Source: Micromonospora rosaria
Lineage (GTDB): Bacteria; Actinomycetota; Actinomycetes; Mycobacteriales; Micromonosporaceae
DNA: 64,000 nucleotides
Direction of reading: 5' to 3'
Assembly (NCBI RefSeq): GCF_001567585.1
Contig: NZ_LRQV01000005.1
Span: 45,918 to 109,917, forward strand
Shown here in pieces: positions 1-7,485 of the stretch. The position numbers and the translations under genes were made by a program. The notes below the pieces were generated by a model. That model was not told where the DNA came from and made no database searches. It saw only the letters and a list, made by a program, of their open reading frames with translations. The first letter of the stretch is position 1. Every line of letters begins with the position of its first letter.

Positions 1-1881
1 GTCCCGCTCGGCGTGCGCCCGCACGCAGACCGCGCTCATCGCGAACAGCTCCGCGCCGATGTCCACCACCCGGCCGAGGAACGCCTGCTTGCGCTCCATC
101 TTCCCCTGCCAGCGGGACATCGCGTAGAACGTCGACCGGGCCAGCTTGCGGCTGTACCGCTCGACCTGGCGCAGGTGCCCGGCGAGCGGACCGAACTCGG
201 CGTACGCGGTCGGCGACTGGCCCCGGCCGACGGCCAGGGTGGGCAGCCACTTCGCGTAGAACGCCCCGGCCCGCGCCCCGGCCTTCGCCTTGCGGCCGAG
301 ACCGGCGTCCGGGTCGATGATGTCGCCGGCCACGGAGAGGTGGGCGTCGACCGCCTCCCGGGCGATGAGCAGGTGCATGATCTCGGTGGAGCCCTCGAAG
401 ATCCGGTTGATCCGCAGGTCCCGCAGGATCTGCTCGACGGCGGCCGGCCGTTCGCCCCGGGCGGCGAGCGAGTCGGCGGTCTCGTACCCGCGACCGCCCC
501 GGATCTGGACCAGCTCGTCGGCGATCGTCCAGGCCATCTCGCTGGCGTAGAGCTTGACCAGCGCCGCCTCGATCCGGATGTCGTTGCGGTCGTCGTCGGC
601 GAGCAGGCAGCACAGGTCGAGCATGGTCTCCATGCCGTACGTGGTGGCCGCGATGAAGGCCAGCTTCTGGGCGACCGCCTCGTGCTCGCCGACCGGCCGG
701 CCCCACTGGACCCGGTCGGCGGCCCACTCCCGGGCCACGTTCAGCGACCACTTGCCGGCTCCGACGCACATCGCCGGCAGCGACAGCCGGCCGGTGTTCA
801 GCGTGGTCAGGGCGATCTTCAGCCCCTTGCCCTCGCCGCCGATGACGTTCTCCTTGGGGACGAAGACGTCGTGGAACCGGGTGAGGCTGTTCTCCAGGCC
901 GCGCAGGCCGACGAAGGAGTTGCGTCGCTCGACGGTGATGCCCTCGGCGTCCCCCTCGACGACGAAGGCGGTGATCCCGCCGCGCCGCCCCTCGGTGGCC
1001 GGCACCCGGGCCATCACCACCAGCAGGGTCGCGACGGTACCGTTGGTGGCCCAGAGCTTCACCCCGTTGAGCCGGTACCCGGTCCCGTCGGCGGTGGGCT
1101 CGGCGGTGGTGCCGAGCCGGGCCGGGTCGGAGCCGACGTCCGGCTCGGTGAGCAGGAACGCGGAGACCTCACCGGCGGCGAGCCGGGGCAGGAAGCGCTG
1201 CTTCTGCTCGGCGCTGCCGAACATCTTCAGCGGCTGCGGCACCCCGATCGACTGGTGCGCCGAGAGCAGTGCGCCGATCGCCGGGCTGACCGACCCGGCC
1301 AGCATCAGCGCCCGGCAGTAGTGCAGGTTGGTCAGGCCGAGGCCACCGTACTTGCGGTCGATCTTCATGCCGAACGCGCCGAGGTCGGCCAGGCCGTGGA
1401 ACACCTCGTCGGGGATGCGGGCGTCCCGTTCGATCGCCGCGCCGTCCACCTCGCTGGTCACGTACGCGCGCAGCCGCCCGAGGAACTCCTCGGCGCGGGC
1501 GCTGTCGGCCGGGTCGGGGCGCGGCCAGGGGTCGATCAGGTCCAGGCGGAGCCGGCCGAGGAAGAGTTCCTTGCCGAAGCTGGGCCGGTCCCAGGCCGCC
1601 TCGCGGGCCGCCTCGGCGACCTGCCGGGCCTCCTTCTCGCTGACCTGTCCCGCCTCGCCGGGCAGCGGCCCCGCCCCGTCACCGAGGCCGGCCGACTCGG
1701 GCGACGCGGCGTGCCCAGCCGCCGGAGCCGGCGCGCCGTGCCGCTCCGTCGCCGCCGGGTCCTCAGCCGCCGCCGACGCCGGGTGCTCAGCCGCCGTCTG
1801 CGCGGGGTGCTCGGTCGTGGTGGCCGGGGCCGGCGCGGGGTCCGCGCCGGCCCCGGTTCGATCGTTGCGCATGGTGGTCAC
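1..1881 (-). CDS. Acyl-CoA dehydrogenase, VLCAD-like (C-terminus beyond window)
   Basis: Flavoprotein that oxidises a fatty acyl-CoA to the trans-2-enoyl-CoA in beta-oxidation. After an Ala/Pro-rich, probably disordered N-terminus of about 80 residues, the acyl-CoA dehydrogenase fold follows: LLTEPDVGSDPA and KLWATNGT in the middle domain, then QIRGGRGYE and RIFEGSTEI; the Glu of FEGST aligns with the catalytic base of the VLCAD/MCAD type. The reading frame continues past RWQGKMERKQAF into the extra C-terminal domain typical of VLCAD/ACAD9-like enzymes and is still open at base 1, so the 3' end is missing. The GTG at 1881 is chosen because GAGGAGG lies 6 bases upstream; an in-frame ATG at 1872 is the alternative. 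A strong palindrome lies about 50 bp upstream. Substrate chain length is not determined. Confidence 0.9.
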   Translation of the reverse strand, partial: MTTMRNDRTGAGADPAPAPATTTEHPAQTAAEHPASAAAEDPAATERHGAPAPAAGHAASPESAGLGDGAGPLPGEAGQVSEKEARQVAEAAREAAWDRPSFGKELFLGRLRLDLIDPWPRPDPADSARAEEFLGRLRAYVTSEVDGAAIERDARIPDEVFHGLADLGAFGMKIDRKYGGLGLTNLHYCRALMLAGSVSPAIGALLSAHQSIGVPQPLKMFGSAEQKQRFLPRLAAGEVSAFLLTEPDVGSDPARLGTTAEPTADGTGYRLNGVKLWATNGTVATLLVVMARVPATEGRRGGITAFVVEGDAEGITVERRNSFVGLRGLENSLTRFHDVFVPKENVIGGEGKGLKIALTTLNTGRLSLPAMCVGAGKWSLNVAREWAADRVQWGRPVGEHEAVAQKLAFIAATTYGMETMLDLCCLLADDDRNDIRIEAALVKLYASEMAWTIADELVQIRGGRGYETADSLAARGERPAAVEQILRDLRINRIFEGSTEIMHLLIAREAVDAHLSVAGDIIDPDAGLGRKAKAGARAGAFYAKWLPTLAVGRGQSPTAYAEFGPLAGHLRQVERYSRKLARSTFYAMSRWQGKMERKQAFLGRVVDIGAELFAMSAVCVRAHAERD

Positions 1882-1930
1882 GGGCTGCCTCCTCGGGTCC
1901 GGCTGCACGGTCGGTGGCTCCGAACGAGCA

Positions 1931-1958
1931 CTACTCCCGGGTAGTTACCCAGGAGTAG
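1931..1958. promoter_or_regulatory. 28-bp palindrome upstream of acyl-CoA dehydrogenase, candidate TetR-type operator
   Basis: Near-perfect dyad: CTACTCCCGGGTA on the left and TACCCAGGAGTAG on the right, with only a few mismatches. An outer CGAACG/CGTTCG pair (1921-1926 and 1959-1964) extends it asymmetrically. It lies 50 bp before the GTG start, where repressor sites of fatty acid catabolism genes usually sit. The regulator family is inference; no regulator gene is adjacent. Confidence 0.45.
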
Positions 1959-2083
1959 CGTTCGGTACGCCTCCGTTCGGACCGGCCCGACCCTCGCTGG
2001 GCCCCGACGTCGCTCCTGTCACCGTTGTGCCCCGGTGGGCGGACAGTCCGAGCCGGATGGGCGGTTCGACGGTGATCCGGGGG

Positions 2084-2572
2084 TCAGCCCGGAGTGTCCT
2101 CGTCGTCGTCGAGGTCGTCATCGCCCCAGTTGCGGCGGCTGAACGGCAGCGCCGCCCAGAAGGTCAGGAACCAGACCCCGGTGCACCCGGTGAGCAGCAG
2201 CGCCACCCAGAACGGCAGCACGAAGTCGGTGACCAGCAGGACCGCGCTGACCATCGCGACCAGCATGAAGGCGAGACCACCGCTGGCCATCCGGTGGGCG
2301 AAGCGGACCAGTTCCGGCTTGCGACCCTGCCGGAACAACGCCCGGTGGAAGGCGACCGGCGAGATGATCATCGCGGTGGCGGCGGCAGCGGCCAGCAGCG
2401 CGACGATGTAGACGTCCCGCTGGAAGGCCGTGGTCCGGTCGAACCCGGCGCTGAAGGGCAGGGTGAGCAGGAAGGCGAAGAGGATCTGCACGCCGGTCTG
2501 CGCGACGCGCAACTCCTGGAGCAGGTCGGCGAAGTTGCGCTGCCAGCGCTGCTTCTCGGTTTCCTTCGACAC
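2084..2572 (-). CDS. DUF6328 family four-helix membrane protein
   Basis: 162 residues. The N-terminal part (FADLLQELRVAQTGVQILFA) is the hallmark I recall for DUF6328 proteins of actinobacteria, sometimes labelled sodium/proton antiporter without proof. Four hydrophobic segments are visible at about 27-45, 53-76, 93-116 and 117-140, followed by an acidic tail (DDDLDDDED). It is a monocistronic leftward gene between the acyl-CoA dehydrogenase and the SIS protein. Function unknown; membrane location is secure. Confidence 0.8.
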   Translation of the reverse strand: MSKETEKQRWQRNFADLLQELRVAQTGVQILFAFLLTLPFSAGFDRTTAFQRDVYIVALLAAAAATAMIISPVAFHRALFRQGRKPELVRFAHRMASGGLAFMLVAMVSAVLLVTDFVLPFWVALLLTGCTGVWFLTFWAALPFSRRNWGDDDLDDDEDTPG

Positions 2573-2708
2573 GCGCTACCTCCGTGAAGACGTACCGCCC
2601 ACGGGGTCCACCCCCGGTCGGCGACAACGCCTGTGCCCGGCATCGGGCAGCACGAAACCAACTCATGTTCGTCGCTGCGACCGGGGGTCGGCCGGTACGC
2701 CCGGCGGG

Positions 2709-3458
2709 TCACGACCCCCGGCGGATCCGCCCCGCGTACCGGGCCTCCAGGGCGGCGTTGTGCGCGTCCCCGTCGGGGATGTTCGCCGACAGGTACACCG
2801 GCGCGGGCACACCGGCGTCGAGCAGCCGGGCCACCACCTCGACCACGATCTGCTGCGCCAGCAACGCGGCGGTGATCGAGGAGACCGCGCCCACCGCACC
2901 GCCGCCGGGTAACGGCAGGGTCGCGTCGCCGTACGGGGCGCCGTTGTCCAGCACCACGTCGGCGAAGTCGGCCACCTTGCGCCCGGACGGGTGCCGGGAG
3001 GTCATCCGCGCCGAGTGCGCGGCGGACGTGATCACGACCAGGGCGTGCCCGCGCTCCCTGACCAGCGCGGCGAACTCCACCATCGCGCCGTTGACCCCGG
3101 AGTTGGAGGCGAGCACGAAGACGTCCGCCGGGCTGACCGGGGTGAGGTCGAGCAGCCGGTGCGCCACCGCCGGGTCGCGTTCCAGCATCGGCCCGAGCAG
3201 GTCCGGCGACTCGCCGCCGCGCAGCACCACGTCCCGCAGCGCGATCCGGTTGGTCGGCACCAGTCCCCCGGCCCGGCCGGCGATCTCCATGGCCAGGGCC
3301 TCGGAGTGCCCGGTGCCGAAGGCGTGCACCACCCCGTCGGCGCGGACCGCGTCGGCGATCAGGTCCGCCGCGCGGGTCACCGCCTCCCGCTGGCCGGCGG
3401 AGACCCGCCCGATCGCCTCGGTCACCGCCGCCAGGTACGCGTCCGCGCTCACCGTCAT
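2709..3458 (-). CDS. SIS domain protein (UPF0309-like)
   Basis: 249 residues forming one sugar-isomerase (SIS) domain: FGTGHS at 47-52 and LASNSGVNG in the phosphosugar-binding region. The size and motifs resemble UPF0309 proteins of Streptomyces and Bacillus, which probably bind or isomerise a phosphosugar; no substrate is proven. The ATG at 3458 has GGAGGAAGC directly upstream. The gene starts 20 bp after the stop of the alpha/beta hydrolase and is likely co-transcribed with it. Confidence 0.85.
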   Translation of the reverse strand: MTVSADAYLAAVTEAIGRVSAGQREAVTRAADLIADAVRADGVVHAFGTGHSEALAMEIAGRAGGLVPTNRIALRDVVLRGGESPDLLGPMLERDPAVAHRLLDLTPVSPADVFVLASNSGVNGAMVEFAALVRERGHALVVITSAAHSARMTSRHPSGRKVADFADVVLDNGAPYGDATLPLPGGGAVGAVSSITAALLAQQIVVEVVARLLDAGVPAPVYLSANIPDGDAHNAALEARYAGRIRRGS

Positions 3459-3478
3459 GCTTCCTCCGTCCGTCGGGG

Positions 3479-4324
3479 TCACCGGGCCGTACCGACCCGG
3501 GTCAGGATCGCCTCGGCGAGCGCGGCCGGGGCCTCGTCGGGAATCCAGTGGCTCACCCCGGTCAGCTCGACCAGGCGGTACTCCCCCGTCACCTGGGCGG
3601 CGCACGCCTCGGCGGCGGTCCGGCCGACGGCCGGGTCCTGGTCGCTCCAGACGAACGTGGTCGGCACCCGGGCCGGGGCGACCTCGGCCAGGTCGGTCGG
3701 GGACATCGCCCGGTACCAGTTCAGCGCGGCGGTGAGCGCCCCGGGCTCGCGCATCGGCGCGGCGTACCGGTCCACCCGGTCGACGTCGCCGACCCCGGTG
3801 AGCAGCGCCCGCAGCGCCGAGGCCTCGTCCGCGAGCAGGACGTCCTCCGCCTTCCCCGGCTGCCGGAACAACCCGATGTACGCCGAGCGGTCCCGCTGTT
3901 CCGGGTCGACGCCGAGGGCGTACGCCATCGCGGCCGGGTGCGGGACGGAGACGGCGGTGAGCGTGCGGACCCGGTCGGCGTGCCCGGCGGCCAGGTGCCA
4001 GGCGACCAGCGCGCCCCAGTCGTGCCCGACCAGGTGCACCCGGGGCGCGTCGAGGGCGTCGAGCAGGGCGAGCGCGTCGGCGACGCACTCGGTGATCCGG
4101 TAGTCGGCGACCTCGGGTGGCCGGGCGTCGGGTGAGTAGCCCCGCTGGTCCGGCGCGTACGTGCGCAGCCCCGCAGCGTGCAGCGCCGGGAGCACGTCGT
4201 CGAACTCCCCGCCGTGCTGAGGGAAGCCGTGCAGCAGGAGCACCGGCTCACCCTCCGCCGGCTCATCCTCCGCCGGCCCGCCGGAACGTACCTCGAAGGT
4301 GAGCCCTCGCGCGTCGATCCGCAT
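3479..4324 (-). CDS. Alpha/beta hydrolase, epoxide hydrolase-like
   Basis: 281 residues. The oxyanion-hole segment LLLHGFPQHGG (about 29-38), the nucleophile elbow GHDWGA with Asp102, and the late GVSHWIPDEAP with His259 form a catalytic triad whose nucleophile is Asp. This places it with epoxide hydrolases and haloalkane dehalogenases rather than serine esterases. Cytoplasmic, no signal peptide. The SIS gene follows 20 bp downstream in the same direction. Substrate unknown. Confidence 0.85.
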   Translation of the reverse strand: MRIDARGLTFEVRSGGPAEDEPAEGEPVLLLHGFPQHGGEFDDVLPALHAAGLRTYAPDQRGYSPDARPPEVADYRITECVADALALLDALDAPRVHLVGHDWGALVAWHLAAGHADRVRTLTAVSVPHPAAMAYALGVDPEQRDRSAYIGLFRQPGKAEDVLLADEASALRALLTGVGDVDRVDRYAAPMREPGALTAALNWYRAMSPTDLAEVAPARVPTTFVWSDQDPAVGRTAAEACAAQVTGEYRLVELTGVSHWIPDEAPAALAEAILTRVGTAR

Positions 4325-4353
4325 GATCGGGAGCCTACCCAGTCCGGGGCGTC

Positions 4354-5124
4354 CTACTCGTACGGGCGTTTCGGGGTGGGCACCTCCCGCCAGGTCTCCA
4401 CGTCCAGGTAGGGGATCTCCGCGTCGTTGACCGGGTCACGGCCGATCCGGTCGCTGTAGCGGCCGACCACCTCCACCCAGGTGTCGTCGGGCAGGCCGAC
4501 CGGCGCCTGACCGGTCAGGCCGAGCTTGACCGGGCGCCCGTCGGCGGCGCAGCAGGAGAGCACCATCCGGGCCAGGATCGGCCGGTCGTCCGGGCCGTTG
4601 GCGATGAAGCCGGTGAGCTGGACCCGGCGTTCCCCGAGCGACGCCCCCGCGTCGAACAGCGCCCGGGAGGCGTAGTCCAGCACGGTGATCCGCGCCGGAT
4701 CCTCGTCGGGCAGGGCGGGATAGTCGGGCAGCCCGTCACCGGGGATCGTGGTGCCGGCCTGGCTGACCGCGTACGAGCCGAGCGCGGGCGGGGCGACCAG
4801 CAGCAGCCCGAGCACCGGCAGCAGGAGCAGCCACCCGACCCGGGGTTCGTGGTGGCCGTGCCCGCCGTGGTCGCTGTCTCCGGCGTGGTCGCCGGGCTCG
4901 GCGTGGTCGCCCTCGCCGCTCGGCGTGCCGGCCCGGCCGGGCAGGAGCGGGCGCACCTCGTACCAGAGGGTCATCACCGCGGCGGCGATCAGCGCGACCC
5001 CGGCGGCGACGAGGAACGGGCGCAGCCCCTCCTTGACGTACCGCAGGTAGAGGTCGGTGACGCTGGCCCGGACCACGGCCCCGCCGAGCAGGAGCAGGAC
5101 GACCGCCTGTGCCTGCCGGTTCAC
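4354..5124 (-). CDS. TIGR03943 / YcgQ-like membrane protein
   Basis: 256 residues. Two hydrophobic N-terminal segments flank a His/Asp-rich linker (about 85-110) with DHGGHGHHEP, followed by a third membrane segment and an extracytoplasmic domain containing LSCCAADG. This is the layout of the YcgQ-type partner of UPF0718 permeases; in Bacillus subtilis the ycgRQ pair belongs to the Zur (zinc) regulon. The GTG start at 5124 overlaps the permease stop by 4 bp (GTGA), so the two are translationally coupled. A metal-related role is inference from the partner family and the His-rich linker. Confidence 0.8.
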   Translation of the reverse strand: MNRQAQAVVLLLLGGAVVRASVTDLYLRYVKEGLRPFLVAAGVALIAAAVMTLWYEVRPLLPGRAGTPSGEGDHAEPGDHAGDSDHGGHGHHEPRVGWLLLLPVLGLLLVAPPALGSYAVSQAGTTIPGDGLPDYPALPDEDPARITVLDYASRALFDAGASLGERRVQLTGFIANGPDDRPILARMVLSCCAADGRPVKLGLTGQAPVGLPDDTWVEVVGRYSDRIGRDPVNDAEIPYLDVETWREVPTPKRPYE

Positions 5125-6320
5125 AGCAGCACCGCCCCGACGGCCACCGCCACCGTCACCGCGACCACGAAGGTCGCCGGCGCGAACCGGTACGCGAACC
5201 GGCGGCCGAAGACCCCGGACTGCATCGCGACGAGCTTGAGGTCGACCATCGGACCCACCACCAGGAAGACCAGCCGGGACGTGAGGGAGAACTGGGACAG
5301 CGACGCCGCCACGAAGGCGTCCGCCTCGGAGCAGAGCGAGAGCAGCACGGCGAGCAGGGCCAGGACGAGCACCGAGAGCACCGGGTTGTCGGCGAGGGTC
5401 TGCAACCAACGCTCCGGCACCAGGACGTTGATGCTGGCCGCCGCCATCGCGCCGAGGACCAGGAAGCCACCGGCGTGCACCACGTCGTGCCGGACCGCCG
5501 ACCAGAACGCCGCGCCCCGGGAGAGCCCGTCCAGGTCGGGGCGGTGCGGGAGCCGGATCCAGTCGGTCCGGCCCAGCCGCAGCCAGAGCCATCCCATGAT
5601 CATCGCGACGACCAGGCTGGCCAGGCCCCGGGCGAGGACCATCTCCGGGTTGCCGGGGAAGGCGACCGCGGTGGCGGTCAGCACGATCGGGTTGATCGCC
5701 GGGGCGGCGAGCAGGAAGGCCAGCGCGGCGGCCGGGGTGACGCCCCGGCGCATCAGCGACCCGGCGATCGGCACCGCGCCGCACTCGCAGCCGGGCAGCA
5801 CCACCCCCGCCGCGCTGGCCACCGGCACGGCCAGCGCCGGTCGCCGGGGCAGCGCCCGGGCCCAGAACGAGCGGGGCACGTAGACCGCGATCACCGCCGA
5901 GAGCAGCACCCCGAAGACCAGGAACGGCACCGCCTGCACCATGATCGAGACGAAGACGGTGGTCCAGGTCTGCAACCGAGGCGTGGAGAGCAGCCCCGCC
6001 ACCGGCTCGCGGAAGACCACCAGCAGGACCAGCAGGGCGGCGAGCACCTCCACCGACCCGATCCGCTCGCCGCGCAGCCGGCGGCCCCCGCCCGGCCCCC
6101 CACCCCCCACCGGCCCGCCCGCCGGCGGCGCGGTGGGCCCACCCGGCGACGACGGGTCGGAAGCGCCCGGCTGCGGGGCGGACGCGCCCGGTGGAGAGTC
6201 AGGAGAACCCGCCGGAGAGCCGGGAGCGCCCGGTGGCGGGGCCGGCGCGGCCAGCCGACCGGGGTGCCCGGCCGCGGCCCGCTCGCCGCCCTCGACAGAT
6301 CCGCCGTCCACCCGTGACAC
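5121..6320 (-). CDS. UPF0718 (DUF318) family permease, YcgR-like
   Basis: About 399 residues. A Pro/Gly-rich cytoplasmic N-terminus of about 70 residues precedes roughly eight membrane helices. The signature PGCECGAVPIAGSLMRRG with its Cys-x-Cys pair, then AAPAINPIV, and the later SLCSEADAFVAAS are typical of this permease family. It pairs with the downstream YcgQ-like protein. The GTG at 6320 is chosen because GAGG lies about 7 bases upstream; the frame stays open to 6503, so the N-terminus is uncertain. The gene is divergent from the thiamine-precursor transporter. Transport substrate unknown; metal ion export or uptake is a guess from homologues. Confidence 0.8.
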   Translation of the reverse strand: MSRVDGGSVEGGERAAAGHPGRLAAPAPPPGAPGSPAGSPDSPPGASAPQPGASDPSSPGGPTAPPAGGPVGGGGPGGGRRLRGERIGSVEVLAALLVLLVVFREPVAGLLSTPRLQTWTTVFVSIMVQAVPFLVFGVLLSAVIAVYVPRSFWARALPRRPALAVPVASAAGVVLPGCECGAVPIAGSLMRRGVTPAAALAFLLAAPAINPIVLTATAVAFPGNPEMVLARGLASLVVAMIMGWLWLRLGRTDWIRLPHRPDLDGLSRGAAFWSAVRHDVVHAGGFLVLGAMAAASINVLVPERWLQTLADNPVLSVLVLALLAVLLSLCSEADAFVAASLSQFSLTSRLVFLVVGPMVDLKLVAMQSGVFGRRFAYRFAPATFVVAVTVAVAVGAVLL

Positions 6321-6574
6321 CCGCCCGCCTCGTCGATCGTCACGCCGTCCGGGCCCGCCGCCGGGCCCCTGACGGCCGCCTGAGAGTACTGCCCGCGACG
6401 GGACCGCGTCGATGCGTGCCACGCGGCCTGTGGAAAAGCCACCGGATCGGGGCGTCGCACCGCGCCGGAACACCGGCAGAAGCACGTCGGGACGCCGGGA
6501 CAAGCGCGTCGGGACGCCGGGAGGAGCCCGCCCGGTCGGCTCCGCCCGCCCCGGTGAGCAGCGAAAAGATCACT

Positions 6575-6604
6575 TTGCCCGGCGATCTTCCGAGGTGTTA
6601 GCGT
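6575..6604 (+). promoter_or_regulatory. Predicted sigma-70-type promoter of the thiamine transporter operon
   Basis: TTGCCC (6575-6580) and TAGCGT (6599-6604) are separated by 18 bp, fitting the actinobacterial TTGNNN / TANNNT pattern. Transcription would start near 6611, just before the TPP riboswitch. Prediction only. Confidence 0.45.
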
Positions 6605-6619
6605 CGATGAGACAACTTC

Positions 6620-6709
<90 letters not shown>

Positions 6710-6725
6710 TCGGTCGACCTCCAGC

Positions 6726-6791
6726 CGCGCCGTCGTCCGGCCAACCGGACGCGGCGTGCGTCTTCTCCTGGTTCGCAGTCCGGACTGGGAG
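6726..6791 (+). promoter_or_regulatory. Putative expression platform of the TPP riboswitch
   Basis: A 12-bp stem with one bulge (6728-6740 with 6745-6756, loop CCAA) follows the aptamer and has no U-tract. Further on, CTCC at 6765-6768 can pair with GGAG at 6788-6791, which is the ribosome binding site of ykoE, enclosing the palindrome AGTCCGGACT (6777-6786). This suggests control of translation initiation by sequestering the binding site. The pairing is inferred by eye. Confidence 0.4.
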
Positions 6792-6798
6792 CAATCAC

Positions 6799-7389
6799 GT
6801 GAACCGCACCGACACGAACCGCTGGCGGACGATCGACATCGTGGTCGCCGCCGTGATCGCCGTCTCCTTCGGCGTGATCTTCTGGGCCTGGGGCCTGGTC
6901 TGGCGGGCCGCCGACCCGGCCTTCGCCGCCGCCCCGGCGACCCAGGCCATCATGTACGGCGTCTGGCTGGTGCCGGCCGTCCTCGGTGGGCTGGTGATCC
7001 GCAAGCCCGGCGCCGCCCTCTTCTGCGAGGCGGTGGCCGCCACCATCTCGGCGCTGCTCGGCTCGGAGTGGGGCGGGATCACCATCGTGCAGGGCCTGAT
7101 CCAGGGGCTCGGCGCCGAACTGGCCTTCGCCGCCTTCCGGTACCGCTCGTTCCGGCTGCCGGTCGCGGCGCTCGCCGGCGCGCTCACCGGCCTCGGCGCC
7201 GCCCTGTTCGACTTCGTCGTCTGGAACGCCGAGTACGACCTCGTCACCTACCGCCTGCCGTACGCGGCGCTGACCGTGGTGAGCGCGACCCTGATCGCGG
7301 GGGTCGGCGGGCACTACCTGACCCGGGCCCTCGCCGGCACCGGTGTCCTCGACCGCTTCCCCGCCGCCCGCGACCGCACTCCGGTCTGA
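6799..7389 (+). CDS. ykoE: ECF transporter S component, YkoE family
   Basis: 196 residues with about five or six hydrophobic helices. The sequence, with VWLVPAVLGGLVIRKPGAAL and GSEWGG, matches YkoE, the substrate-binding subunit of the energy-coupling factor importer thought to take up hydroxymethylpyrimidine or a related thiamine precursor. GTG start at 6799 with GGGAG 7 bases upstream. It is the first gene after the TPP riboswitch and is followed by the ATPase and T subunits; a ykoF gene is absent. Substrate assignment comes from the riboswitch and family knowledge. Confidence 0.9.
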   Translation: MNRTDTNRWRTIDIVVAAVIAVSFGVIFWAWGLVWRAADPAFAAAPATQAIMYGVWLVPAVLGGLVIRKPGAALFCEAVAATISALLGSEWGGITIVQGLIQGLGAELAFAAFRYRSFRLPVAALAGALTGLGAALFDFVVWNAEYDLVTYRLPYAALTVVSATLIAGVGGHYLTRALAGTGVLDRFPAARDRTPV

Positions 7390-7404
7390 CCGGCCGCCCA
7401 CTGT

Positions 7405-7465
7405 GTCGATCATGGAGTTGACGTCCCGCGACACGACCTGTCGGCCGGTCAACTCCATGATCGAC
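7405..7465. repeat. 18-bp perfect inverted repeat between ykoE and ykoD
   Basis: GTCGATCATGGAGTTGAC at 7405-7422 is repeated exactly in inverted orientation at 7448-7465, with a 25-nt spacer. It lies inside the operon, 20 bp before the ykoD start, and could form a long RNA hairpin close to its ribosome binding site (GGAAGGAGC). It is AT-richer than its surroundings. Possible roles are an mRNA processing or attenuation hairpin, or a dispersed repeat of the genome. Confidence 0.75.
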
Positions 7466-7485
7466 GGGCAGGGAAGGAGCGGGGC

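Noticed and set aside
13..1944. Long plus-strand open frame opposite the acyl-CoA dehydrogenase
   Set aside because: It is antisense to a gene with full family motifs and encodes Arg/Gly/Pro-rich sequence without any domain; such frames are usual in DNA of this GC content.
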